Assembly (NCBI GenBank): GCA_947179485.1 | Contig: OX359249.1 | Location: 2,418,001-2,482,000 of the forward strand | Direction of reading: 5' to 3' | Origin: Allacma fusca | Lineage: Eukaryota; Arthropoda; Collembola; Symphypleona; Sminthuridae | Length of the DNA stretch: 64,000 bases | In this document: in pieces, positions 12,601-35,585 of the stretch | Position numbering within the stretch: position 1 is the first letter of the stretch | How the letters are laid out: every line of letters begins with the position of its first letter | Made by a program: the position numbers and the translations under genes | The notes under the pieces: generated by a model | Databases searched by the model: none | Told to the model about the DNA's origin: nothing | Seen by the model: the letters and a program-made list of their open reading frames with translations, nothing else

Positions 12601-15600
12601 TTTAAATCCTATTGTACACACGATGAGAGTGATTCTACGCTCAACTGACTGACCTGACACGAGACTTTTGAATGTATTTTATTAGCATAAGATTTAGGAT
12701 AACCTGTAATGCTATTCAAGTTCGAGCTCGGGTCAATCCAACAGATCATTTGGCGATGTCTTGGAGCTACGAGCTGTGGAGGCAACTTGGTGCGCTTGCC
12801 TCAAGTTAGGCGTAGGTTGCGGCAATAAATATTAAAATGTATTTGATACTAAACGCATACATACATATATACAAACTGGCATCGACATAACTCAAAATAT
12901 TTGTAGGCTTAGGATGTGCATTAGATTGAGTTTATCAGTTTTTTAAGTTTATTTACCTTCCAATCTTTCCCCGTCGCATGCTGGTTTGTATTTGTACTAA
13001 CCGTGTGTGTGTGCATGTACTTGCATATATGTACAATAGAATTCATATGTGGAATCGTATAGGATGTAAAACTGACTGGGCTTTGGATACATAAACATTA
13101 CACGATGTGATGTTTATTCTTATTGGCGATCCTCAGCCAATTTATGTCTTTCGTAATTTGATGCTTATCATGAAAGAAACTAATATGCTCACAGAATTGA
13201 ATCGCCGCACCGATTGTAGGTACAGGGGTGCCAGTAGTCGATGTAATTCGACCATTTGCTGTTTACTCTCGATTTTCTCTAGTGTGTAGACATCAGGACT
13301 GTTTCTGACTCGTTTGAAAAGTAAATCTCTTGATACACAAAATGCATACTGAACAGCTCAGGCTCAGCGTGTGTTCCGCTGCTGACAATTTGATTAGAAA
13401 ACACGTGTTTAGTTACAAGATATCAATTAAATGGGATTTATGATTGGTCCTGAAAACATCGCATATGTAATCAAATTTCCGAAGCATATTACAGAAATAA
13501 TCGTCTGCGTACGTCTACATATTATACATACATTGATTGGAATTGGAAATATTTGAAAGCTGAAATGTAGGGAATGCGTGATTACAGATACACTCTACAC
13601 TCTGAGCGAAGTCAATTTTTCCAGGATGAAATTTCAATGAACCATTTAATATTGCATTGTGAATCCTCTTTTGAAAAACCATCTCCATTTGATGAGTGCG
13701 GTGGAAACATGTTTTGGTCAGATAGAAGCACTTAAAATAATATACAAGCATCTTGTATAATTAATAAATAAGGACGGAACAGGAAAACATTTTAGTTGCA
13801 TTCTGTAATATTGGACATATAGCATTTTGTCACAGTCACAGCCACACAGATGCAATGCAATGTCTGTGCATTGACCAGCATTTTGAATCGAGTGTTTTGT
13901 GTCTTGGTGTAGTCTGGCCCTGACGTTAATGTGTTGAGAAGCTCGGCTCGGTCTTCAACATTAATGCTCGCATGAATGAATCTTTGTTCGCCAAAAGTGT
14001 ATGGCATTTGAGGAGTAGGATTGTGTGAGAAGTTTGTGCAAAGCCCAAAAAGAACGGATGGATTGCCGTAAATGTATCAGAGGTGTAGGAGTTGAGGCGA
14101 GTACTTCTGTACCAGATCTTATCCTGCTCTTCTTCTTCTCTTCGGAATTTTATGACGAACATCAGCGGAAAACTTATTAGATTGTGGGCGACGGTCATGT
14201 TCATATTTCATGCATGTTCACTTGCCCTATAATTGCCTGAAGTTTCTTTCTGTTTTATCAGCTGACCGTAATGGCAGATTCGAGTCTCTTCTGCGGTCAC
14301 AAGTCCCAACCATCTAAAACATAGGAGATGACTCCATATAGTCCTTACGTGAATTGATTTGTATACGGGGAAATGGGAAATTGCTCTTTTCACCCACAAT
14401 TTTCATACGGTGTCGTGAGGACTTGAATACCTTTTGATATAACTTCTTCACGTCTTCATGAAGGCAGGTGTAAAGCATCAATAAAAAAAATCTTCTTCTT
14501 AGGTGTATCGCCACTACCAGCAGTGTGGCCCCATTATCTTGTTCAAGTGTGAACGCTGAAGATTGAAATGTGTAGTTAAACATCCTTCGGATTGCTGTAA
14601 AGTAATATTGCCGAAACAAATTTAGCAAAAATAATCCTTTCTTCTGTGAAACAAATTCAAGCCAAAAGAATGTATAAGTTTAATTCTGACTAATAAAGCT
14701 TCACACAAAAATAGTAAAAATGACAGCATCACTAGCATTAAAAACTGTAGAGTGTGGCACCTGGACTCAGAAATGTTTTGAGGGTTTTTATGAGAAGATA
14801 CCCATTGTTGGTACGATCCTTGTTCAGCCAACACGTGGTACTTGCGACTAGTTTATGAGTAGAGGAGTTTGTAATGACGGAAGCAGTTGATTTTATGACA
14901 TTCGAAATTTAATTCTTAATTAACGTCTATGCTTTCCAGGGATAAAAAAGCTAAAATGTTGTACCCATCGCCCATGCAATGCTATATTAAAATACATGCA
15001 CGCCCTTGTGCTGTTCTTTCTATCCTTGGGGTTATTTCATTCCAGCTACCGTGTTATTACAAGCATTGTGTTAATGCTAGCTAACTATATGCATATTTGC
15101 CAAACCTTATATTTCTACCATGCGGAGGTAATTTATTCCTCAAGTGTAATTATCTACATTACCATTGGAATGCAAGTATCAGAGTGAAGGTAGTTTACGA
15201 AATAAATACTTTTCTACAGCCTTTTGTCGATTTTACTGACGCCGTTGCATGGAAAAATAAGTGATAAAATTGCTGTTAATTATTTGGTACGATGACAGGA
15301 GCTGAAACATGTGCATGCAATAGGTAAAGGAATTCAAATAGTCCTCTGGTTTCTATTTCCCTCTTCTTCTATTGACTGTAAAAATGGAACTACCTAACTT
15401 ACTATGCACAAATAATAGTTATAGCAGGCTGGGGAGCATCTAAAACGCCTTTGTAATGGATGGCAGAGGGCTATTTCATTAATTCTGTTCTATATTAAAT
15501 CAGTGACGAGTGTTTAAAGCTAAATCATGTGGAAAGATCAAAAGTAAGTTCATAGAATTAAGTTTCTCTGTTTTAATAAAAGTTTAAAACTTTTTATCAC

Positions 15601-16186
15601 ACTAAGCAGGTGTTTGTACAGCGTACTTTTTTTTATGAGAGTCCTCCTAACTACAGCAGAATTAAATCGTCATAAAATTCTGTGGTGACATAAGCTTGTA
15701 TACGAGAAGAAAAATTAACATTGAAAAGTGAGATTGTCCTTTTTGTCCGTTCAGGGAAAATGCTTGTTTTTTAGGTGTTTCTGTACAGTGATAATATTTA
15801 GGAGTATGTATGGTATTTACTATTGCTCGTATAATTATACATACATACATTCACAGTTTCACAGTCGTTTAGTATCTATGAGAATGAGTATTTGTTTAAA
15901 GCAAGCTGATTGGAGGAGCTGCGTGGTGAGTCCAGACGGTGAATGAGTAATGTAATGTGGAAACCTCCAGATATGTACCTGATTTTGAAGCTGCGACATT
16001 GACACTGATCTCAGTCAGTCCATTATTCAAATTGAATGACATTGTTTTTCTACTCATTTACACCTGTTCCCTTTGACCAATTGGCCGACTCCTAAATCGA
16101 TTTTGAAAATAGGTGTGCGTATTTATTGTGGCAAGAGTGTACGATTTGAATAATAATCAGTACTTAAATTAGCAAGAAGTCCTTTG
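9605..16186. other. Intergenic, no gene seen
   Basis: A long gene-poor stretch. Bases 10469-10700 hold a degenerate GTTGTTTTGTTG-rich tract. Elsewhere there are scattered short microsatellite words (ACATACAT, GTATGTAT) and short CAAGTTCGAG motifs near 12717. No tRNA-like A/B box pair, conserved coding block or transposon terminus was found by reading. Confidence 0.5.
10469..10700. repeat. Degenerate TTTGAAGTTGTTTTGTTG repeats
   Basis: The words TTTGAAATTGTTTTG, TGTGAAGTTGTTTTGTTG, TTTGAAATCATTTTGTTGG, TTTGAAGTTGTTTTGTTG and TTTGAAGTTGTGGTG recur at irregular spacing. It looks like an old decayed tandem repeat. Confidence 0.6.
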
Positions 16187-16655
16187 ACTGACAAGCAAAT
16201 ATCGTGACATGCCCACTAGGTATCAGATTGATATTTTGTGTTCTTGTGAAGGTATCAGGATCAATGTCCCTCCCTACAAGCACAAAAGTTCGCCCTGTCC
16301 TATCTCGCGCTGGTTTGCGCCAAAGTTTAAAATTACTAATCGCAGGGAAATATTTCATTTTAAATTTCTCCTGTTAAATCCCATAAAAGAATTTATATTT
16401 GATGAGTCGACGAAGCATCAAGATGTCATCATCAGTCTGACTCAACACAAATTTAAAATGAGTCAAGGGGATGGGGGGGGGGGATCTCCCTGCGAAGTGC
16501 GATTAGGAATTTCAAATTTTAGTTCAAGTTCCCGCACAAACCAGCGCGAGGTGGGACGAACCTTTTTGCGTGTAGTGACACTGATCCAGGTATCTACACT
16601 CACAGAAATGATCATTGGGATCCTGTGTGGGCATGTCACAATGTTTGCTTGTGAG
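16187..16655. repeat. Foldback inverted repeat, arms about 165 bp
   Basis: The left arm (16187-16350) contains CAAGCAAATATCGTGACAT and later CTCGCGCTGGTTTG. The right arm (16487-16655), read as reverse complement, contains CAAGCAAACATTGTGACAT and CTCGCGCTGGTTTG in the same order. The arms are clearly diverged, so this is an old foldback or MITE. The centre contains an 11-base G run near 16474. The 149-codon + frame across it is a by-product of the repeat. Confidence 0.75.
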
Positions 16656-19600
16656 TGAGACGTACTCATTTTGAAAGAAATTTTTTGACTTAAGAACTTA
16701 AGATATCCCCGTGATTACGTTCTTTTGCCTTACGTAAGCGTGGGGTTGCATGAAGAGGCAATGGATTAATAAAGTCTCTCTCTGAGGGTTTACCACTACA
16801 GAGACGAAGACTAAAGTAACTGACGGACTCTGAGTGTTGACGTGCATATGGGTTTCATTTATGTGTAGGTGGATTGGAAGGGTGGGTTTGTCACGTCTAA
16901 CCTAAATGCAACGAGAAGTCTCCACATCTTCCTTCCAAACTTGAGTGTATAAGTATGTAATCGCAAGAGTTAATTCAGAGACAGGACTAGGATTTCCTCC
17001 TATTCTATTCACGAGTTCACGACTTACTTTTATAGTACCAGCGAGGTATTGAAAAATTAACGATACCATACAGAGGATCTGACATGGAGTTGATCCATGT
17101 GGTCATCAGTCTTGCCTCCGATTGTTCATATTAAATTCACCCGAAAATAATTCATTTCTATTATACTGCACTTCCATTTACCCTCCGTATATTTCAGTCC
17201 AAGGTAGTTTATCTACGTTTGTAATTATATGTCTTTACACACTCCCTGCCTTGTTGGTTACTTATCAACTCCTGCTACTCCTTCCCCGAATTTATTTTTC
17301 TGTTGTCGAGCCATAAGTGAGTATTGTTGTAGCACATTTGCAGCTATGTATATATCCACTATCCACCTCTGAAACCTGTCCTCTTCTAGTAAAATTTTTG
17401 TTGGTGCTTAAACAAGTTTTCCATTGTTCATAATCCTACTGCTTGATCTTCACTTTTCTATATACTTTATTCAATATAACTTACTCTCACCGCCTCCATC
17501 CATCTCCATACATTGTAGTCTTCCTCACCATCTCTCCCATGGTTTTTTACCCCTGTCATTATCGCCAATTTTCTCTCATGAATCAAATTCAATTCTGAAT
17601 CTGCTCCTTTAGTCAATCTTATTATCATTCTCCTGTCCTCGTGCCCCATACTGTCTCAGTTTGTCTGTCTGCGTCGGCTCCTCTTCACATAGACCTTCTC
17701 TCCTCTTCAGCTTCCGCCTCATAAGATCATCTCTCATGAGACATTCCATCTTCTTCCGACTTTTTCTTCTGGTCAGTATTTCCTATACTAGCAAATAATA
17801 GTGTTGAGAGCTCCATGCTACGTTACTATACTGAGTAAAAAAAAAGTTAGCTTTCAAGTCCATATAATAGTATATCCGTTGAAATCTTTTCACACATCAT
17901 TGAACAAAAAGTTGTCTCCATGAAAGTCATTATTTCTAAATTGGCAAAAGTTAAATTACTTAAGTATATCTAGTTATATATAGGTATACATGTACATATA
18001 TATAGATATATCTATGTGTAATTACTAGTATCTAACTTTTTAAATTGAATCTGTGCAGATGCCCTCAAAATATATTGTTTCCTGTGGAGACCCTTATTGT
18101 TAGTCCGAGTAAATAATCTCTAACTGGAGGGATTTAGGGACTGTAGAGCCTCATTGTCTTTCAACGATTTAAGATTGTGCTGATATTATCATATGTTATT
18201 TGTTTGTGCCAGAAAACTTGTGTGTGACTTTCATACAGTGAGAATTTGTTCAGGCTTGCGTGGAGCAAGAAGCTTAATATTCCATGAAGTGAATGATGAA
18301 AGATGATCCCCTCATGATTCACATCCTTAATGCCAGAATCAAGTGGCAAGTTGATCAATTGAGCAAATACATGTACGTGGGCCGGATTTTAAGTCCAATC
18401 GTCAAAACAACTATCGTGAATCCATCTAGTTAGTGTCTTCTTTGGATTTGGATTTGAGTGCGGTTGTGAGTTGTTTGTGACAGTTTGCTGTGAGTGATGT
18501 TAAGTGTATTGTGGGATTAGGAAAGGAGTACTGAATATTCCTTTTTGTTCCAACTGTCCCTTATTTAGCATTTTACAGTGATTCTTCTGTAAAATGTGCT
18601 TATTTTGTATTGTGATAACTCGAAAATGTTGACTTTTTTCGGCTCTATTCGCCAGAAATATTAAAAGCGTCGGTGTCCTTAATCATTGGAATGAACTAAT
18701 CTGTTTCGGTAAAGCTTGCCTTATACATAGTCTGGTGATTATATAATGTTTACGTGCAAGATAGATCTTCCTTATGTTACGCTACGGTACTCCCTGAGTA
18801 AATTTTTCATTTCCATCTCTGTAGAGCTAGGAATGAGAAATATGAAGGCTGTCTTAGACGGCACAGCGCACAGCAGCGTTAGGTCTTAAGGAATAACTGC
18901 AGATATTGTTCACTCATTTTACCCATTTTATTGACTCACGCTTTAAAAAGCTGAGCTGCGGCGGATCTAGTAAATATCTTTAAAACAAACAATATAATTT
19001 TTTATGTATAATTTTAAAAATTAGCTAGTGTGGATTAATCATTGTGTCTTAGTTTCCTGTATCGACTACTTGGGGGAAGGAGTGCCAATGAACAGTGAAT
19101 TCTGTGGACAGACAAAGGATAGGGATTCTCTTAATGTGACAGTGATAGAAAGGGGAAACGTAGGGAAATATTATTGGAGTGGTAGACAATATTTTGAATT
19201 GGTAGTTAATTGATTTGCCCTTTCTTGCGGTTACTTTTATATCACTTCCCATATTATTGCATTGTGGGTCTTGGTCTTGTGGAAGGGAGGTTTCAGCGGA
19301 TGAGGTTCGCACATGGAGAGGTTTTTTTTTAAAACAAATCTGAGTGAGTGAGTGCGAGTCGTCTCTCTCATTAGCTCATCAGTGTATATGCAAATGATAT
19401 GTATGGTACGCAGCATTATTTTTATTATCGCTTATGAATCCTGCTACGTGCTGTGAACTACGAGTCAACATATTAAGACACAAGGGAAAGCTAATTAAAT
19501 GCATGGATGTGTGCGTAAGTTTTTTGTGTATGGTAGCTAATTATGTGAAGGAGGTATTCCGTCAAGGTTTTAAAACTGAAATGAAATATTTAGGAGAGAA

Positions 19601-21255
19601 AAGCTTCAATGAGTGAGTCTGTACTGGCAGGATAGATTAAACAGATAGATGTGTGGTGAGAAGTTTTAGTAATACAAGTGGAAGACCTGACGTGGTCGTT
19701 CAAAAAAGGAGTGTTGCTCAATAATATGGCATCTCCTTTTTTCTTTAGTACTTACATGAGTACAACGTGCTCGTTTATTTGACTCAAACTTTCGAATCAG
19801 CCTTGTTGTAGGAGGAAGTAAACATGCGGTGCATTTCTACTCACGACGTTTGACCATTTACCACCAAGTCAATCGTCGATGACTTAAAAACTTGTGAACT
19901 TGTTCTGCGATGTTATTCTATTTTTTCAGGGGTAAAGACGCTCTCTCCCCTCTTACCCATTCATATGTATATGAGTGTCGGGGTGTCCCAGGGAAATTCT
20001 TTGACGGAACAATTGATTAATAGGAAACAATATAAGAATAATTCAGCATAAGTCATGATTTTTAGAGGTACCTATAGCCCGAGTGCTACCTACAATTTTT
20101 AACTGCCCTAACTGCAAAAGAAGATGACACTGAACAATGTATTCAGATATGTTTAGAATTTTGTATGTAGTCAGCCCGGTGCATTTTCTTTCAGAGCTAT
20201 TGCAGTAGTTGTAGAAATCACTACCCACTGTGTAACTGTGTATTCAGTTCTTGTATAAGAAAAATTAATACTGTACTAGATGAAAATATTCTCTTGTAGT
20301 TTTGTGTCCATATAGAATATAGTCTTGTAAAGTTGTACATTATAGCGAGAGTGCACGCTGTCAACAGTAGCTGCACGATTTTTTATCCTGCGCTTCAATG
20401 CAATTTATTTCTATTAAATGTTGCAAATGTCAAGCTGGGTTTATATTTTCCATAAAATTGCTATCTCTTGTAGGATCTGGTGATGCAAGTATTTAATAGT
20501 GGCATGACTTCATATATCTACAGTATAATGTTTATCCTACCTTTAACAGGACTGGATGTCCCTGCACTGATTTTTAAATTTGAGTTATTATCACTCTGTA
20601 TTTTTATTGGCTAGGCTAACTTACCACTTACGGGAAGTAAATCTGTGGTGTAGGTCTGAAGAAATTGCATCATTGAAACCATACAAACAAACTGATAATT
20701 TATCAGAGACTGGATGCACTAGTCTGCATTAAATAGAAACGTTGGGTGGCAATCGTCTCTTGAGGCCCTGCACTCAAAGTAGGTGCAAGCATCCGCATAC
20801 TAAAATAATGATTCTGTAGAAGTAACTAGCTAGCTCCTTCTGCTAAATTTGAGATTTAATGGTAGAGGGGGTAATGTGGTGTGAGGCTGTCAAAGACCCG
20901 CACTGTTGAATAGTGCACACTGAATGTTGACATGACGACTCACGATTCAGGACAAGTTAATATTTCGCTTGATTAATCAAACTGATTGTGAAGTGAATGA
21001 TGAGTGTCTGATGGCTATCCCTTATTTCCACTCCAACAAATATCTGAATCGTTAAGCACGATCATATCCTTCTTCCGCATCTGCACCCATTACATCTAAT
21101 ATTTAGGATACGATTGTACTGTACCACATTCCCGAAATAGGACTAATTGTACAGATAACAAGAAATAATTATATTGTGTTATTCTCCTAATAGTACACTA
21201 TGTTATTACACTATGAATTGATTTGACATTGAGTGTCCATGTTGTCCTAATAGTA
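16656..21255. other. Intergenic, no gene seen
   Basis: No conserved coding block is seen. Bases 17440-17790 are strongly pyrimidine-rich on the + strand, and 17960-18020 is a TATA/GTATAC-rich simple tract. Neither suggests a gene. Confidence 0.5.
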
Positions 21256-22004
21256 CAGGGTGTCTCAAAATAAAAAATTAACCCTCCTAACCCCCAGAAG
21301 GGGCAACGGTGAAACACACCCCCATTTTGTAGCAAATTATCTTCCAGATTTTTCATAATTTGATTTATCTCCCCAGCTCAAAAACTTTGGATACAGAGTT
21401 CAAGGAATTGGAGTAAAGTCCGGGTTTTTAAAAAAAAACTAAAATTAAAAGTCACTGACATGATTTAACCGATGCTGCGTTAGAAGACGTATGAATGCAA
21501 GGTTTTAACTCTTTATGAGAAATGAGGGAGAAGGCTATTGTCTCCGTTTGAATCGGTGGAGTCATGTCATTGAATTTTAATGAGGTCAAGAGGTGACCAA
21601 GTATCATAAATTGAAACAATCATTGAAGCATTGGCACAGTTCAAATTTATTTATTTGATTTTTCAATTTATGAAGTTGATTTCGGATTTTGTGTCTAAAT
21701 CTTGCTTCACTATTTTCTAAACTGTATCTAAACTATTTAACTTAGGGATCTCATATTTTGCTCGTTTGAAAGCCCTTTAAATTTGCTACAAACAAGAGTC
21801 AAATTATATTTTTTGTGATTTTTAGATTTGATTAAAAATTCAAAACTTTCATAATTTCATTGTATTCAGACTTTTTAAGTTAGAAGGATGGAAAAAATTT
21901 TGCAAAAATATGGAAAAATATTTTCTACAAAATGGGAGGATTGAATATTGTTTTTATCGTTGCCCCTTCTTTGGGCTAGAGGGAAATGCTTTGAGGCACC
22001 ATTG
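21256..22004. mobile_element. Non-autonomous DNA element with about 85-bp inverted ends
   Basis: The left end runs CAGGGTGTCTCAAAA … CAGAAGGGGCAACG … CCATTTTGTAG. The right end, reverse-complemented, runs CAATGGTGCCTCAAA … AAGAAGGGGCAACG … CCATTTTGTAG, with the same blocks in the same order. There is no clean target duplication at the outermost bases, so the superfamily is left open. The interior is AT-rich with no coding capacity. Confidence 0.7.
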
Positions 22005-22740
22005 CAACTAATAGGTAATCAGACAGTTCTTGCCAAAGGTTCCTTGATTATGCACATTTATTCATCACGCAATGCTTTGCAGCCTCAGGAGGTATCGTCA
22101 TAACATTTTCTCTCCGTGTAACCAGACATCCACTTATGTATAAACTTATTTCATTTACTACAACGATATTTACTATTATTATTATGCTATTTTTCCTCCC
22201 TAGAAAAGCAGTCAGTGTAATAAACAGACCGATTTCCCCACTTGCAGAGATGGTCATTTCTGGTTTATCATTTCTGAAGAGAGAGTTGACCGGTGGAAGT
22301 CGTGATGGCAATTGCATTTATGAAAACATCAACAAATCTCAGTTATTGGGATGCTACATGGAATGCAGTGCGATAGTACTTCTGAAAACAACAAAGAGCT
22401 AAATTTTACTTAATTGTAGTGTTCCTTTAACATTTAAGGAGAAGAAATAACATTGTGGTAAACGAAAATATTTCCAAATATCTTTGTCCTTAACTTTAAT
22501 ATTATAAAATTGGGGTGACTCTAGTGTTTGCATCCGTCACACGTTTTTTCCTGTCTTAATGGGAATCATCATTTAGGTTAGAGATAAAGGGTCTTTCTGT
22601 ATTTTGAATAGGGGTAAATTTATATTTTCGGAATAGGTGGATCTATGTTTATTTAGGGAGATTGGAAATGTATTAGTTAGGCTTGGAGAAAACTTTATGT
22701 CATAGGAACACTGGGAACTTCGTACGTCAGGGATGGGGGG

Positions 22741-22859
22741 TTTTTATTCAGGTTAGGGACATGAGGATTCATCCAGGTTAGGGATAGGAAGATTTATTCA
22801 GGTTATGGACATGAAAATTTATTCAGGTTAGGGATATAAGGATTTATTCAGGTTAGAAA
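22741..22859. repeat. Minisatellite, 25-bp unit, about 4.7 copies
   Basis: The core ATTCAGGTTAGGGA recurs at 22746, 22771, 22796, 22821 and 22846, exactly 25 bases apart. Weaker GGTTAG/GGTAG words extend to about 22560 and 23060, which suggests an older, larger array. Confidence 0.9.
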
Positions 22860-23188
22860 AAGGGGTACCTCTAAAGTTGAGGATAAATGGAGCTTCATAG
22901 GTTGCGAATGGGGGAAACTTTATGTGAAAGAGGATTTCGGGTTAGGGGTAAGGAGAATTTATAACGCTAATGGAGTTCTTTACGTGGGGGGAACGGGGCA
23001 TCTTTTAAGTCACGGATAGGGAATATTTTATAAGGTAGAGAAAGGGTGAGCTTTTTAGATGACGGTTAATCTCAGGTATTGATCGGGCATAAAATATGCA
23101 TTTTTTCAGCTTGGCATCTGAGTCAATTTTTTGAATCCCCATCCGTTATAGGTATACGAACGGCTGTAGCATTATACTAAAATAACTT

Positions 23189-23354
23189 ATTTTCATAGAT
23201 CTCGCTACAATGATGAGAGAATTCACTAATTGTAAGTAGGTGGTGACCTTGTAATGTAAGAATGCAAAAAGACATCACTCATTTAAGCAATGCAAGGTCA
23301 CAACCCAGGTAGTGAATTCTATCACCATTGCATTGTAGCGAGATCAATGAAAAT
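23189..23354. repeat. 166-bp imperfect palindrome (hairpin or MITE)
   Basis: ATTTTCATAGATCTCGCTAC at the left is matched by ATTTTCATTGATCTCGCTAC (reverse complement) at the right. AGAATTCACTA and GTGACCTTG/CAAGGTCAC then pair further in. The whole segment could fold into one long hairpin. A very short MITE is the simplest reading. Confidence 0.75.
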
Positions 23355-24779
23355 CATGCGTGCGATTCTTTGAGCCCACTCTTAAAGGCTAAAAAGGGCT
23401 CTTAACTCTTAAGGAGTGGGCTCCACTGGTAAAAATAGACTCAGGTAAAGCGGTTCCCTGATAGAGAGTGCTCCGTAACTCCGTATTTTAGCATCCGTAT
23501 TTTGATTATTTACTTATTGCTGCAGTTGCCAATGAATTTTTTACCATGTACAGTCTATATTTCGATCCGCTATACATTTTGACTCGATATTCTCTTATGA
23601 TGTGAGCTTCTTGGGTCCTACTCCTTGTCTTAGAAGTATCTAATAAATGATGCGGAGTGAGAGGAAGCCAGTTATGTAGTAATGAAGGGTAGACTTTAGA
23701 ACTAAAAAGGAGTTGCTTATCCAACTGGAGTTTCCAAGCAGATCAAGGAGCCTATAATTTCAAACTGGGTTACCAGCATAGCAGCAAGAAGTGATGAAAA
23801 TATAAAAATAGTAAATATAAGCATTGTCTACCGTAACACCGTAAGTTGTTTAATAGTGTGCTGCTGGGATTATTTTATTACATATTACAGGAAGAATTTA
23901 AAATGTGTTTCTCACTCAAGCGCAGCAGTGCGTCCATAGAATTTACGCGTTTTGATCCCTTCTTGCGATTACAGTCTTTATTTCTCTCGTTATACCCTAC
24001 ACCCAGGAAAATGATTCCTAATCCTTTGCATATCAAACAATGAACAATCCCCCTACCGTTCTTACACAACTTTTCATCCTGCAACTCTGGCTGTAACAAT
24101 AAGTTAATTTCCGTCAATTCTTAATAATTGAATTAACATCACCGACGTCACACTGAACAGTAATCCACCTTTAAACTGACTCATTATGAGTAGCCATGGC
24201 AATAACAACAAATACTTGTTACAGCTTGAACTGGGTCTTTGTATTTGCTTTGCAATAAAAAAACGACTGGGAATTCTTACTGTTTGCTATATTTACTGCA
24301 ACCTGCAATCATTATGTTGTCTATACTGTTCATTAGTTGATTCCTTTTAGCAGTATGGATATGGATTAAGATTGAGCACATCGATACACAAAGTAGGGAA
24401 GTTTCCGCTGTTGTGTCGTGCAAGTATTTCAAAAAGATGAAGTTGTTCATTACTTTAATTTAGTGTGTGCTTATAGCGTCAACGATTGTAAGTCCCAGGT
24501 CATTCTCACATCTCCTGGTTTATGGAAGCCTAGTAAAGACTTACCATGTAAACTGGTCGCTTGTGGCAGGAATCTAACCATTGCAATGCATAAAGCTGTA
24601 CATCATTTCTCAGTGCCAGCTGTTTCAATAACTTCTTTTGAATAAAGGGACATTTTGTCCATCTGACAATGAGCTATTCGTTTAATTTAGATCCACTTGA
24701 CCTATACGTTTTAGTACCATATTTGTAGCTTGCAAAAGTACTTGTATTGATTGTATTCAGTTCTTAATTTATTGCCTCT

Positions 24780-24842
24780 TTATGTCTTTTTAGAGCTTCA
24801 AATTGCAACTTTAGTACAGTGAACTAGAATTAGCGTGGAAAA
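24780..24842 (+). promoter_or_regulatory. Likely 3' splice site and 5' leader of Kank
   Basis: A pyrimidine-rich tract ending in TAG (24792-24793) precedes a 49-base leader with an in-frame TAG stop at 24831-24833 and then the Kank ATG at 24843. This is what a 5' UTR intron acceptor looks like. If real, the promoter lies further upstream in a non-coding exon that I cannot place. Confidence 0.5.

Positions 24843-35585
<10,743 letters not shown>

Larger units (their letters stand above)
22005..24779. other. Region upstream of Kank, no coding exon seen
   Basis: It holds the 25-bp minisatellite and the 166-bp palindrome. The region may contain the Kank promoter or a 5' non-coding exon, but I see no TATA/initiator pair or CpG-rich stretch that would locate it. 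Short open frames at 22136-22402 (+) and 22048-22317 (-) overlap each other and look random. Confidence 0.5.

Noticed and set aside
16209-16658. 149-codon + frame
   Set aside because: It spans both arms and the centre of a foldback repeat, with an 11-G run coding poly-Gly. No domain is recognised.
22741-22859. CRISPR-like array
   Set aside because: The 25-bp units are contiguous with no unique spacers, and the context is a eukaryotic nuclear genome.
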